Assembly: GCA_963843645.1 (NCBI GenBank)
Contig: CAWJLE010000007.1
Location: forward strand, 118,772 to 182,771
From: CAWJLE01 sp963843645
GTDB lineage: Bacteria; Chloroflexota; Anaerolineae; DAOTYC01
Length of the DNA: 64,000 bases
Reading direction: 5' to 3'
Part shown: positions 56,216 through 64,000 of the stretch, in pieces
Layout of the letters: each line of letters opens with the position of its first letter
Position numbering within the stretch: the first letter of the stretch is position 1
The notes under the pieces: model-generated
Told to the model about the DNA's origin: nothing
The model's database searches: none
Seen by the model: only the letters and a program-made list of their open reading frames with translations
Made by a program: the position numbers and the translations under genes

Positions 56216-56257
56216 GTAACCGGTTACATCATAACACGAGAGTGGCGACAACGTCAA
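56216..56257 (-). promoter_or_regulatory. Promoter with LacI-type operator
   Basis: Minus strand TTGACG (56252-56257)-N18-TATGAT (56228-56233); immediately downstream of -10 lies the perfect palindrome GTAACCGGTTAC (56216-56227), and a second half-like GGTTAACCG follows (56202-56210). The operator position over the start site implies autorepression. Confidence 0.8.
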
Positions 56258-56274
56258 GGGGAGACGCAAGGATT

Positions 56275-58050
56275 TTAAGGTTGAGTCGTGGCGCGACCCT
56301 CCGGCGAGCGGTAGCGGGCCGGGACCTGGGGCAGGCCGTCGCCGTCGAGATCGGGCAGACCATGCAGGTAGAGGGCCAGCGCCATCCATTCCTTCAGCTC
56401 ACGGAGTGGGCGGCCGGTCTCGCGCAGATCCACCATCACGATGGTGTCCGTGAGATCGGCGATGGGCCGGCCCGTGGCGTCCTTCGGGACCAGATGGATC
56501 TGGCCGAAGGTCTTCTCGCTGATCGATCCCAGCGCCTGCACGAACCAGTAGTTGACGACGACCCGGTACAGCCTCTGCGGCTCAACCAGCCGATAGGCGC
56601 TATCCTCTTCGCCGCTCGGCTCGCAGATCCACAGGCCCGTCACTCGCTGGAGCGGGGGACGGCTCGGGTCGCACGTGTACCTGAGGCCTGAAGCCTGCAA
56701 GTAGAGGTCGGATTTCACCGACTCGGCGACGCCGTTGATCTCGAGCGCCTGCTTGATTTCGTTGCCCGTCCAATAGAACGCCGACAGCGGCACGCCGAGC
56801 TGGTCGTCCGGCCCCAGCCCCAACGAGAGCACTCGAAATGCATCCTCGATGGTGATCGGGCCCGCCACCAGCGAGTCGCGGATCATGCCGATCGGCTCGA
56901 ACGCGCAGTGGACGAATGCCTCCGGCGAGCCTCCCTCAGCCGTCCGGACGATCGCGCGGTACGCGTCGGTGATCAGGTTGCCCAGGCCGGACTCGTGCAA
57001 TGGGCGGGTGTAGATGGAGGGGAGCGATTCGCAGTTGAAGTCAGACCTGGCGATGACCCGGTCGAAGGTAAGATTCGACAACACGGCCGACAGAAACCTT
57101 TCGTCGACCACTTCCTTGGCAGCGAGAATCGTTCGTACAAGGTGCGGTTCTGCGGGCACGTCGTGCGTGATCGGAACGAGGTGGTAATCGACCAACCGCG
57201 CGCGTCCGCCGGCGCGGAAATCGAGCTGGCAGACGCCCAGGTTGGCGCCGTAACACCCTGCCGACACGATGAGGGTTTCGTCCACGACGATGGGCTGGGC
57301 CAGCGCAGTGTGCGTGTGGCCGCTGACGATCACGTCGATCTGGGGGACCGCCCGCGCCAGAAGCTCGTCCTCCGACCGGGACGGGTCAGCCCACGTGCCG
57401 CTGTGGGAGAGGGCGACCACGACATCTACGTTCTCGTGGCGTTGCAGCACGTCCACTACTCGCCTGGCCGAGTCGATGGCGTCGGGAAACGCCACGTCCC
57501 GCGGCTGCGCGGTGTCCTCGCCCGCGTCGCGTCCCATCAGGCCGAACAGGCCGACTCGCAGACCGTTGCGTTCGATGACGACGTAGTCGAGGACGGGATA
57601 GCTCTCGAACGCCGCAGCCAGCGCTCGTCCGCGTTCGTTGTCCCGGCTGATCGCGTGGTTTGACGCCACCAGTGCCGGCAGCCGCTCTCCGGAGGCTCGC
57701 GCGGCGTTCAGCATTCGCGCCAGGTTGTCGGACCGCAGATCGAATTCGTGATTGCCGAACGTAGCGAAGTCGAAACCCATGGCGCCCATCGCGCGAAGCT
57801 CCGGCGCATGCGTGGGGTTGATGGCGTGAAACAGCGTGCCCATGCTGAAGTCGCCGGCGTCGACGAGCAGCAGCCGATCACCCCAGCGAGCCCGCTGCTC
57901 TTGCACGACGTGTGCGATTCGGGCGTAGCCTCCCCGCTCGCGAACGCTGCCGTCTGCGTCCGCCGCGCGGACGGGCGCCAGGTGCGAGTGGAGATCGTGC
58001 GTGAAGCAGACGACGAGCCGGCGATCGGCGCGCGGTTCCGGTGCGGGCAT
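56275..58050 (-). CDS. 5'-nucleotidase/UshA-like metallophosphoesterase
   Basis: 591 residues. Two-domain family: metallophosphatase (VVCFTHDLHSHLAPV metal ligands, LLVDAGDFSMG, FATFGNHEFDL, VVALSHSGTW, VIVSGHTHTALAQP) and a C-terminal substrate domain (LGNLITDAYRAIV, GPITIEDAFRVLSLGLGPDD, YWTGNEIKQALE). Start at ATG 58050 behind GGGAGG; longer reading to 58716 is antisense to the next gene. No signal peptide, unlike UshA, so it may work in the cytoplasm or the start lies in missing sequence. Hydrolyses nucleotides or nucleotide sugars; the exact substrate is unknown. Frame intact. Confidence 0.88.
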   Translation of the reverse strand: MPAPEPRADRRLVVCFTHDLHSHLAPVRAADADGSVRERGGYARIAHVVQEQRARWGDRLLLVDAGDFSMGTLFHAINPTHAPELRAMGAMGFDFATFGNHEFDLRSDNLARMLNAARASGERLPALVASNHAISRDNERGRALAAAFESYPVLDYVVIERNGLRVGLFGLMGRDAGEDTAQPRDVAFPDAIDSARRVVDVLQRHENVDVVVALSHSGTWADPSRSEDELLARAVPQIDVIVSGHTHTALAQPIVVDETLIVSAGCYGANLGVCQLDFRAGGRARLVDYHLVPITHDVPAEPHLVRTILAAKEVVDERFLSAVLSNLTFDRVIARSDFNCESLPSIYTRPLHESGLGNLITDAYRAIVRTAEGGSPEAFVHCAFEPIGMIRDSLVAGPITIEDAFRVLSLGLGPDDQLGVPLSAFYWTGNEIKQALEINGVAESVKSDLYLQASGLRYTCDPSRPPLQRVTGLWICEPSGEEDSAYRLVEPQRLYRVVVNYWFVQALGSISEKTFGQIHLVPKDATGRPIADLTDTIVMVDLRETGRPLRELKEWMALALYLHGLPDLDGDGLPQVPARYRSPEGRATTQP

Positions 58051-58108
58051 GACTGGCCTCCCAAGAAAGGTGGAGCTGCGATGCTGTGAGTCTATGCCCG
58101 GCGTCGAT

Positions 58109-58138
58109 TTGACGCAAGTTTGGAAAGAATGGTATAAC
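58109..58138 (+). promoter_or_regulatory. Sigma-70 promoter of the bactofilin-like gene
   Basis: TTGACG-N18-TATAAC, about 70 bp before GTG 58210, in the divergent region between the phosphoesterase and this gene. Confidence 0.75.
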
Positions 58139-58209
58139 ATGAAGTGTGACGTTACAACACGTTCACTGACGCGACGCCTCGCCGGCGAGAGATCAGGTCG
58201 GAGACTACC

Positions 58210-59445
58210 GTGCGAAATCATTGGCTGACGAGCCTGGTTGGGTCCCTGCGATGGATGGCTGTTGCCGTCCTGTTCGTCGTGTTGGCCGCGCCGCCTGCCG
58301 CAACGGCGCTGGAGCCACGCGGCGGAGACATTCCGGCGGGCTCCGTCGTCGAGGACGACGTCCTGCTGAGCGCGGACGACGTCACGCTGATTGGAACCGT
58401 CAACGGCGACCTCGTCGCCCTGGGCAAGCACGTGACGATCAACGGCGAGGTCAGCGGCAGCGTGCTGGCCGCCGGGGATACGGTGACGATCAACGGCCAG
58501 GTGCGGGGCGGAGTTTACGCCCTGGCGTTGGACGTCGAGCTGGGTCCGCGGGCCGTCGTGGGGCGCAACGCTCACTTGGTGGGCGTCGACGTGCACACCG
58601 CGCCCGGTTCCATCGTCGGTCGGGACGTCACGGTCGGCGCCTATCGCGCCGTCATCGGCGGGGAGTTGCAGCGCGATTTGAAGACCGCGGTGCTGCTGCT
58701 CGATCTGCAGGGACAACTGCGCGGCCGTCCGCCCCGCAGCACGCCTGCTCCTGCTGCTGCACCCGCCTCTGCCCGGCTGCGCCTCGACCCCTCGCCGCCC
58801 GGCGCCTTCCTCCTCCCGATCTCAACTCAACTGGACGCCACGGGTGTTCCAGACGCTGCCGGATTTTCGCTCCGCAATTGGCCGGGCGATTTCGCCCGCA
58901 ATGCCGTCATTCTGCTGCTGGTAGGCGCCGTCCTGCTCTGGCTCAGCCCGCGGCCGCTGGTCGACTGCAGCGAGCGGCTCGGCACCGGGCCTCTTCCAGC
59001 CGTGGGCTACGGCGTGCTCGCTTTCGTCCTGTTCTACTTCTCTGCTGCCGCAGTGGCCGTGCTGATCGCGATCGCCGGGATCGCGCTGGTCCTGATGCGG
59101 GTGGGTGGCTCCGTTCTGCCGCTGTACAGCTTCGGCTTCTTCGGCATCGGGTTCGTGCTGTCGGCCTTCACCCTGTTCTTTTCGACCGTCAGTCAGGTCG
59201 TTGCGGCGCTTCTGATCGGCTCCCTGGCCTGGCGCCGCCTGGCGCCCGGCCGTCCCCAGGAGCGCGCCCTGGCACTGGTCGCGGGTACTGTGCTGCTGTC
59301 GCTCTTCGTCGCCGTCCCTTTCATCGGCCCGGCGGTCGAGGCACTCGTGGGACTCACGGGGCTGGGCGCGGCGTGGCTGGCGATACGCGATGGACGTGAG
59401 AAGCACCTCGGGGCAGCGCCGGTCGCGACGGCTGCCGGTGAGTGA
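58210..59445 (+). CDS. Exported bactofilin-like repeat protein with C-terminal membrane domain
   Basis: 411 residues. Signal peptide MRNHWLTSLVGSLRWMAVAVLFVVLAAPPAATA; then a short beta-helix of bactofilin-like units (LIGTVNGDLVALGKHVTINGEVSGSVLAAGDTVTINGQVRGGV). A Pro/Ala-rich linker follows (about 175-200) and five or six membrane helices (NAVILLLVGAVLLWL, GVLAFVLFYFSAAAVAVLIAIAGIALVLM, ...). This polymer-forming-plus-membrane layout is widespread in Chloroflexota and Firmicutes and lacks a firm function; a role in envelope organisation is inferred. Confidence 0.82.
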   Translation: MRNHWLTSLVGSLRWMAVAVLFVVLAAPPAATALEPRGGDIPAGSVVEDDVLLSADDVTLIGTVNGDLVALGKHVTINGEVSGSVLAAGDTVTINGQVRGGVYALALDVELGPRAVVGRNAHLVGVDVHTAPGSIVGRDVTVGAYRAVIGGELQRDLKTAVLLLDLQGQLRGRPPRSTPAPAAAPASARLRLDPSPPGAFLLPISTQLDATGVPDAAGFSLRNWPGDFARNAVILLLVGAVLLWLSPRPLVDCSERLGTGPLPAVGYGVLAFVLFYFSAAAVAVLIAIAGIALVLMRVGGSVLPLYSFGFFGIGFVLSAFTLFFSTVSQVVAALLIGSLAWRRLAPGRPQERALALVAGTVLLSLFVAVPFIGPAVEALVGLTGLGAAWLAIRDGREKHLGAAPVATAAGE

Positions 59446-59610
59446 CCTGGCAGGAGGACGTGATTCGTAACGACATGCCGCTGGCTGTGTGACGAGACAG
59501 CAGTGCTCCCAAAAACGGCATCGGTGCGGCGGGCGGCGCGGTGCGTTCGCTCCTGGCGACACGCTCGGGTCGACCGTCGCCTCAGACGCGCACACAAGAA
59601 GGAGAGGGAG

Positions 59611-60174
59611 ATGAGTACTCAGCAGCGAGTCGGAAACGCGGGCACCGGCGCCGGGTTGGCGCGCTTTCCGTGGTGGCTGATCTTGTTCGAGGGCGTGGTC
59701 ACGCTCCTCATTGGCCTCCTGGTCTTGACCTACCCGGCTGCGACGGTGATCGCCCTGGTGCAGATGCTCGGACTCTACTGGCTGATCGTCGGAATTCTGC
59801 GGCTCGTCGGCCTGTTTGAGGATCGCCGGATGTGGGGGCTGAAGCTGGTCGCGGGCATCCTGGGCGTATTGGCCGGCATCGCCGTCTTGCAGCATCCGCT
59901 GTTCTCGCCCCTGGTGATCGGCGGAACGATCATCATCATGATGGGCATCGACGGCATCCTGATCGGCGGGCTCGATCTCATTCACGCTTTTCAGGGCGGC
60001 GGTTTGAGCCGAGGCATCATCGGAGTGGTCAATGTCGTGCTCGGTTTTTTCTTGCTGAGCAACCCGCTGGGTCTGGCGATCGCGCTGCCCCTGTTCATCG
60101 GAATCGTCGCCATCATTGGCGGAATTGCGTCCATCGTGATGGCATTTCGGGTGAAAGCGGTGCTGGCGGCCTGA
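59611..60174 (+). CDS. HdeD/DUF308-family membrane protein
   Basis: 187 residues with six helices in three pairs (WWLILFEGVVTLLIGLLVL, LVQMLGLYWLIVGILRLVG, LVAGILGVLAGIAVLQHP, IIIMMGIDGILIGGLDL, GIIGVVNVVLGFFLLSNP, LFIGIVAIIGGIASIVMAF). Starts at ATG 59611 behind AGAAGGAGAGG. The family includes E. coli HdeD, linked to acid resistance. Follows the bactofilin-like gene by about 165 bp in the same direction. Confidence 0.88.
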   Translation: MSTQQRVGNAGTGAGLARFPWWLILFEGVVTLLIGLLVLTYPAATVIALVQMLGLYWLIVGILRLVGLFEDRRMWGLKLVAGILGVLAGIAVLQHPLFSPLVIGGTIIIMMGIDGILIGGLDLIHAFQGGGLSRGIIGVVNVVLGFFLLSNPLGLAIALPLFIGIVAIIGGIASIVMAFRVKAVLAA

Positions 60175-60398
60175 CGTCCGGCTTGTCAGGTTCCTTTGCG
60201 ATTACCTCAAGTGCTTCCCGCAAGGTCAAAACGAAGGGCGACCCGCAAGTAATTCGCGAGGAGCCCTCTTTGTTTGTCAGTGTGAAGCGCGGACCAAGAC
60301 ACTACCCAATCGCTCCGGCGCTGGCAGTGTCCCTCGATTTATCGGAACCGGCGACGTCTCCATCGGCAAATGAAAGACGGTCGCCGACGAGGCCGAGC

Positions 60399-60756
60399 CT
60401 AGTGCCCGGCTGCGCTGATGACCGTGTCAGGCCACGTCGTCCCGGGGTCACGGTGGCAAGCAGGACGTATCCCCGCGTGCTGGTCCCACAGCAGAACCTG
60501 GGAAACCTTCCTCAACGGGGCGTAAGCTGTGGCTATCCCGCTGGCATCCGGGACGTTGCCCTTGCCACCGATGTTCGCGCCAAAGGGAAGAACCTGAATG
60601 GCGTCACCCATCGGAACGTTGGTGACGAGAACCTTGTTGTCGCCGCCTTCCTTGGAGTTGTCAGGATCCGCGAATGCGGTTCGCACCACAGCAAGGCTGG
60701 TGATTAGAGCGAACGCCACAAGAACAGATAGTGTCGGCAAATCTTAGCATTTTCAT
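60399..60756 (-). CDS. Small secreted protein of unknown function, frameshifted
   Basis: About 118 residues. ATG 60756 (MKMLRF) behind AAAGGA. One extra G near 60737 must be removed to continue into PTLSVLVAFALITSLAVVRTAFA, which makes a good signal peptide. The mature part is DPDNSKEGGDNKVLVTNVPMGDAIQVLPFGANIGGKGNV.... The C-terminus may also be shifted. No family recognised. Confidence 0.5.
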
Positions 60757-61181
60757 GCGTTTTTTCCTTTCTTACCAGTCCTGAGACTCTGGGCCAGCCT
60801 CGATACATCTCGGGCTGGCCCGGGACTCGTCCTATGTTATCCAAGCCGATGAGTAGCGTACTACCATCGCAAGCCGGCCAGTGTATCCGATCATACGAAA
60901 CAGGGTACAGGCCGGGATACATCAGGGGCGACTTCTATCGCTGCCGGCGCGCAAATGTGCAATTTGACAGGCGGCTCATTTGGGTTATCATTGCACCAGG
61001 TTAATCGCTGCCCCTTAAATTGGGGCGTTCCTCAATCGGACATGAAGCCCGGTCACAATCCGCAGTCCTCACGATCGTACGCCGGACGAAGCATCGGCCA
61101 GCCCGGCATACCCAGCTCCGGACTCCACTTCGCAGTCCCTTTAACAGTGGCATCCTCGCAACGAAAGGAGTTCCCTGAGAG
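60757..61181. other. Intergenic region with one hairpin and a promoter
   Basis: Holds a GGGCCAGCC/GGCTGGCCC hairpin (60791-60821) and, at its right end, the promoter listed separately. No ORF with a ribosome site or protein-like composition was found. Confidence 0.5.
60964..60991 (+). promoter_or_regulatory. Probable promoter of the DUF2231/cytochrome operon
   Basis: TTGACA-N16-TATCAT, about 190 bp upstream of the first gene. Confidence 0.55.
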
Positions 61182-61616
61182 TTGGGCCAAATAATCTTCG
61201 CTTTAGTTTGTTGTGCACCCGTGGCATACCGTGTCGTGCACTTTCCCGTCGGCCTGACCGGTGCAGCGCTGCTGTTCGTCGTGCTGGCGCTGTGGCGGAA
61301 GAGTGAATGGCTGGAGCACGCCGCTTATTTCGCGCTGGCGGCGTCGGCGGTCTTCACGATCCCGGCCGCGGCTGACCGGCGTGCGCGACCATATCGTCCT
61401 GTACAACTGGACGGCGCCCCTGGTGGATACAGAAGATCTTCCTCGCGCTGTCGCTGTTCGCGCTGGCGACCTTCACGGTCCTCAAGCGCCGTGGGCGGCG
61501 CAATCTCTGTGGAACTCGTCGACCTACGATTCTCTATCTCGCCGCGTTCGCGGGATTGTTTCGGCCTGGCCGCCATCCTGGGATTTCTCGGCGCCACGAT
61601 CATTTACGGGCTGTAG
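61182..61616 (+). CDS. DUF2231-like small membrane protein, frameshifted
   Basis: About 140 residues with four helices: VHFPVGLTGAALLFVVLALW, HAAYFALAASAVFTIPAA, FLALSLFALATFTVL (after correction) and FGLAAILGFLGATIIYGL. The HFPVGL opening and following GVRDHIVLYN segment fit DUF2231, a family often found next to cytochromes. The frame shifts near 61215, 61375 and 61435-61560. Start uncertain (61182-61215). Followed after 11 bp by the cytochrome gene. Confidence 0.62.
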   Translation: MGQIIFALVCCAPVAYRVVHFPVGLTGAALLFVVLALWRKSEWLEHAAYFALAASAVFTIPAAADRRARPYRPVQLDGAPGGYRRSSSRCRCSRWRPSRSSSAVGGAISVELVDLRFSISPRSRDCFGLAAILGFLGATIIYGL

Positions 61617-61627
61617 GAGGAAGCGCA

Positions 61628-62188
61628 ATGCCAAGGCCGAACTTGAACAGACGGGGCCCCGAACCTGCCCGGGTGGCCGGGGATGCGACCGGACCAAACC
61701 CGAAGTGGTCTTCGATAGGGCAGTTCTAGCGGCTAGGGGATCGTGGTCGTGATCGTGGTCGTGTGGGCGCTGGTGTTCGCTGCCTACATGGCGGTCGCCG
61801 GCGAAGCCCTAACGACGAACAACAGCCTCGGTTCACACTGGGCCGGCAGGGCCCGGAATACGCTGAGCGAAGCGACCAGCACCCCGGCATCGAGGTGCGC
61901 CGGCTGCGGCGGCGCCGGCCGGACGGTCCCGCCCGGCTTCCGCCGGCAACGTGCCCAGCTTCGCCCGCGACGTCGAGCCGATCTTCCAGCTGCGCTGCGT
62001 CCGGTGCCACGCGGGGGCGCTCTCGACCTACGATCAGGTCATCCAGAACGTCATCCCGGGCGACTCGGCCAATACCATCGTGGTCCAGGTGATGCAGAAC
62101 GGCAGCATGCCGCGCGGCGGCCCGCGGATGACGTCGGACCGATCGACACGATCGCAAAGTGGATCGACGCCGGCGCGCCGAACAACTG
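61628..62188 (+). CDS. Membrane-anchored c-type cytochrome (single CxxCH), frameshifted
   Basis: About 185 residues. ATG 61628 behind GGAGGAAG. One membrane helix (GIVVVIVVVWALVFAAYMAVAG); the C-terminal heme domain reads VPSFARDVEPIFQLRCVRCHAGALSTYD...GSMPRGGPRMTSD...IDTIAKWIDAGAPNN, with CVRCH as heme site and GSMP supplying the distal methionine. Frame changes near 61725, 61850, 61940 and 62140. The FARDVEPIFQLRC pattern is that of the Planctomycete-type cytochrome c domain. Probably passes electrons at the outer membrane face with the DUF2231 protein. Confidence 0.7.
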
Positions 62189-62246
62189 ACGCGCGCCCTC
62201 AACCCAGACAGCCGTGTGACATAATCGGTTGGCAGGAGGTGCATCC

Positions 62247-63879
62247 GTGGCATTGAGTGTCAGTATCGGGGATTACCTCATCAAACGGCTCGTAGACAGC
62301 GGGGCGCGGCACGTCTTCGGCGTGCCCGGCGACTACGTGCTGGGCTTTTTCAGGAAACTGACCGACAGCCCTTTGAAGGTCGTGAACACTTGCGACGAGC
62401 AGGGCGCCGGGTACGCGGCTGACGCCTACGCCCGCCTGAACGGCCTGGGGGTCGTGGTCATCACCTATGGTGTGGGCGGGCTCAAGGTGGCGAATACCAC
62501 CGCCGAGGCGTTCGCCGAAGAGGCGCCCGTGCTGGTCATCAGCGGTGCGCCGGGGACGAACGAGAAGTTCAAGAATCCCATGCTGCACCACAAGGTCAAC
62601 CAGTTCGATACCCAGATCAAGGTATTCGAGCAACTGACCGTGGCCACAGCAGACCTCAGCGATCCGGAGAGCGCGCTGCAGGAGATCGACCGGGTGCTTA
62701 GCGCGATCAGGCGCTACAAACGGCCCGGCTACATCGAGCTGCCCCGCAACATGGTGTCGGTCCGGAGCCCACGCCCAGTCCAGGTGGCCACGCACGAGCA
62801 GCCGAGCGACCCGGGCGCGCTGGCGGAGGCCATCGAGGAAGCGGTGGCGAGGATCAACGCCGCGCACCAGCCCGTCATCCTGGTCGGCGACGAAATGCAT
62901 CGTTTTGGTCTGGCCGCAGGCGCTGCAGTTCGCGGAAAGACTCAACGTCCCAATGGCAGTGACCGTATCGGCCAAGTCCGCGGTCCCGGAAACGCATCCC
63001 CTCTACATGGGCGTGTACGCCGGCGCGCTGGGCGATGCGGACGTGCGCCGCTACGTGGAAAGCAGCGATTGCCAGATCCTGCTGGGCGTGCTGCTGACCG
63101 ACATGAATCTGGGCATCTTCAGCGCGCGCCTGGAACAAAGCCGGTCGATCCACGTGACGAGCGAGCGGATCGACATGGCCATCACTTCTATTCCGACGTC
63201 AAGGCACGCGATTTCCTGGAGGGCCTCGTCCGCGGCGAGGTCAACCGTGCAGCTACCCGACTGGGCCTCGTCTGAAACTGCCGGGCGGCTTCTGCCCGGC
63301 CCACGGTCGCAGAAAATCACCGTGCAGCGCCTCTTCGAGCACGTCAATGCGTTCCTGGACTGCAACACGGTGGTTCTGGCCGACGTCGGCGACTCCTTGT
63401 TCGGAGCGATCGACCTGATAACGTGCAACGCCGCGCAGTTCCTCTCGCCGGCCTACTATGCGTCGCTGGGCTTCGCCGTGCCGGCCAGCCTCGCCGTGCA
63501 GCTCAGCGATCCAAACCTGCGTCCCCTCGGTGCTGGTCGGCGATGGGGCGTTCCAGATGACGGGCATGGAGCTGTCCACCGCCGTCCGTTCGCCGGAATC
63601 CATCGTCGTCGTGCTGAACAACAGCGGCTACGCCACGGAGCGGCCGATGATGGACGGCCCCTTCAACGACATTCTGCCATGGCAATTCAGCCGTCTGCCG
63701 GAGCTATTGGGCCACGGGAAGGGATTCGTGGTCGAGACGGAGGAGAGCTACACGACGGGCGCTGGAGGCCGCCCGCGAGTACACCGAGTCGTTCTCGATC
63801 CTGGACGTGCGCCTGGCGCCGGACGACGTGTCACCGGGGTTGCTGCGGCTGTCCGAGGCACTGAAAAAGAGAACGTAAG
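62247..63879 (+). CDS. Thiamine-diphosphate decarboxylase (pyruvate/indolepyruvate decarboxylase type), frameshifted
   Basis: About 545 residues after correction. GTG 62247 behind AGGAGGTG. N-terminal Pyr domain with the catalytic glutamate in NTCDEQGAGYAADAYARLNG; middle domain; C-terminal PP domain with VGDGAFQMTGMEL...VVVLNNSGYATE (the GDG...NN ThDP/Mg motif). Ends FSILDVRLAPDDVSPGLLRLSEALKKRT. Frame changes near 62915, 63185, 63270, 63525 and 63755. Decarboxylates a 2-keto acid to an aldehyde; indolepyruvate, phenylpyruvate and pyruvate cannot be distinguished from the sequence. Confidence 0.85.
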
Positions 63880-63909
63880 GTCGGGAAGCTGACACGAGGG
63901 AGTGACGAC

Positions 63910-64000
63910 ATGAGCAACGGAGAAGCCAGCGACCTTGCGGCTGGGGCGCAAGGGCAACCAGGTATACACGATCAGCGCCGCCCATCCGCCGAAACTGTGC
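63910..64000 (+). CDS. Partial gene at the window end
   Basis: ATG 63910 (MSNGEASD), preceded by GGGAGTGAC. After about eight codons the other frame (LRLGRKGNQVYTISAAHPPKL) looks more protein-like, so an indel near 63935 is likely. Too short to identify. Confidence 0.35.
   Translation, partial: MSNGEASDLAAGAQGQPGIHDQRRPSAETV

Noticed and set aside
58051..58716. N-terminal extension of the phosphoesterase to 58716
   Set aside because: The extra 222 residues are antisense to the bactofilin-like gene and its promoter; ATG 58050 has a good ribosome site.
1..64000. tRNA, rRNA, integrase or transposase genes
   Set aside because: None seen on reading the intergenic regions and proteins, so no genomic-island boundary is claimed.

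Overview
The window is about 64 kb of GC-rich bacterial DNA that looks like a Chloroflexota (Anaerolineae/Caldilineae-type) chromosome. This is inferred from gene content: a DUF348/G5 lipoprotein, a glycoside hydrolase fused to an O-antigen ligase, SBBP and beta-helix surface proteins, several COG0407 (uroporphyrinogen-decarboxylase-like) proteins beside sugar ABC importers, and very large PAS histidine kinases. No rRNA, tRNA, CRISPR array or transposase gene was found. Many genes (about 0-4, 15.9-18.8, 20.5-28.2, 53-56 and 60.7-63.9 kb) are broken by single-base indels, while 9.7-15.8, 29-39.9 and 43.8-51.5 kb are almost clean. The breaks restore perfectly conserved proteins, so they are more likely sequencing or assembly errors than pseudogenes.

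Layout. 0-5.4 kb: cell-surface genes (G5/beta-propeller lipoprotein, GH/O-antigen-ligase fusion, Tyr/Asn/Pro-rich secreted protein with a consensus promoter and terminator). 5.5-6.75 kb: no protein genes, but four tandem minus-strand units. Each has 11-bp-phased TTCAC boxes, a -35/-10 pair with exactly 17 bp between them, a structured body of about 200 nt with compensatory stem changes, and an intrinsic terminator. I read this as a multicopy small-RNA array under a PhoB/PhoP-like regulator; it is the strongest new observation here. 6.8-9.6 kb: an orphan sugar-ABC ATPase and an MFS exporter, both on minus. 9.8-21.8 kb: a chemosensory-type operon (hybrid kinase, HEAT-repeat protein, CheR, CheY, CheA, MCP, double CheW, CheB). 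22-28.9 kb: a sugar operon (L-rhamnose-mutarotase-like protein, solute-binding protein, two permeases, two COG0407 proteins). 29.1-39.0 kb: three more sensor kinases, a REC-kinase hybrid and an Rcp1-like regulator. 39-44.2 kb: Fpg glycosylase, two secreted proteins and a VOC protein. 44.5-46.8 kb: a beta-helix surface protein. 46.9-56.2 kb (minus): Zn-dehydrogenase, a COG0407 protein, an AAA15-ATPase/DUF4435 pair resembling the PARIS anti-phage system, and a second sugar ABC importer headed by a LacI-type regulator with an operator at its own promoter. 56.3-64 kb: a 5'-nucleotidase-like phosphoesterase, a bactofilin-like membrane protein, an HdeD-like protein, a small secreted protein, a DUF2231/cytochrome c pair and a pyruvate/indolepyruvate-decarboxylase-type TPP enzyme.

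Working together: the two sugar importers have no ATPase of their own and probably share the orphan ATPase at 6.8-8.0 kb. The COG0407 proteins and the dehydrogenase likely act on the imported substrate. The dense signalling genes (five histidine kinases plus a Che set without any flagellar gene) suggest control of surface functions or gene expression rather than swimming. Several families of short dispersed palindromes run through the window, and one of them appears to have built part of the CheA linker.
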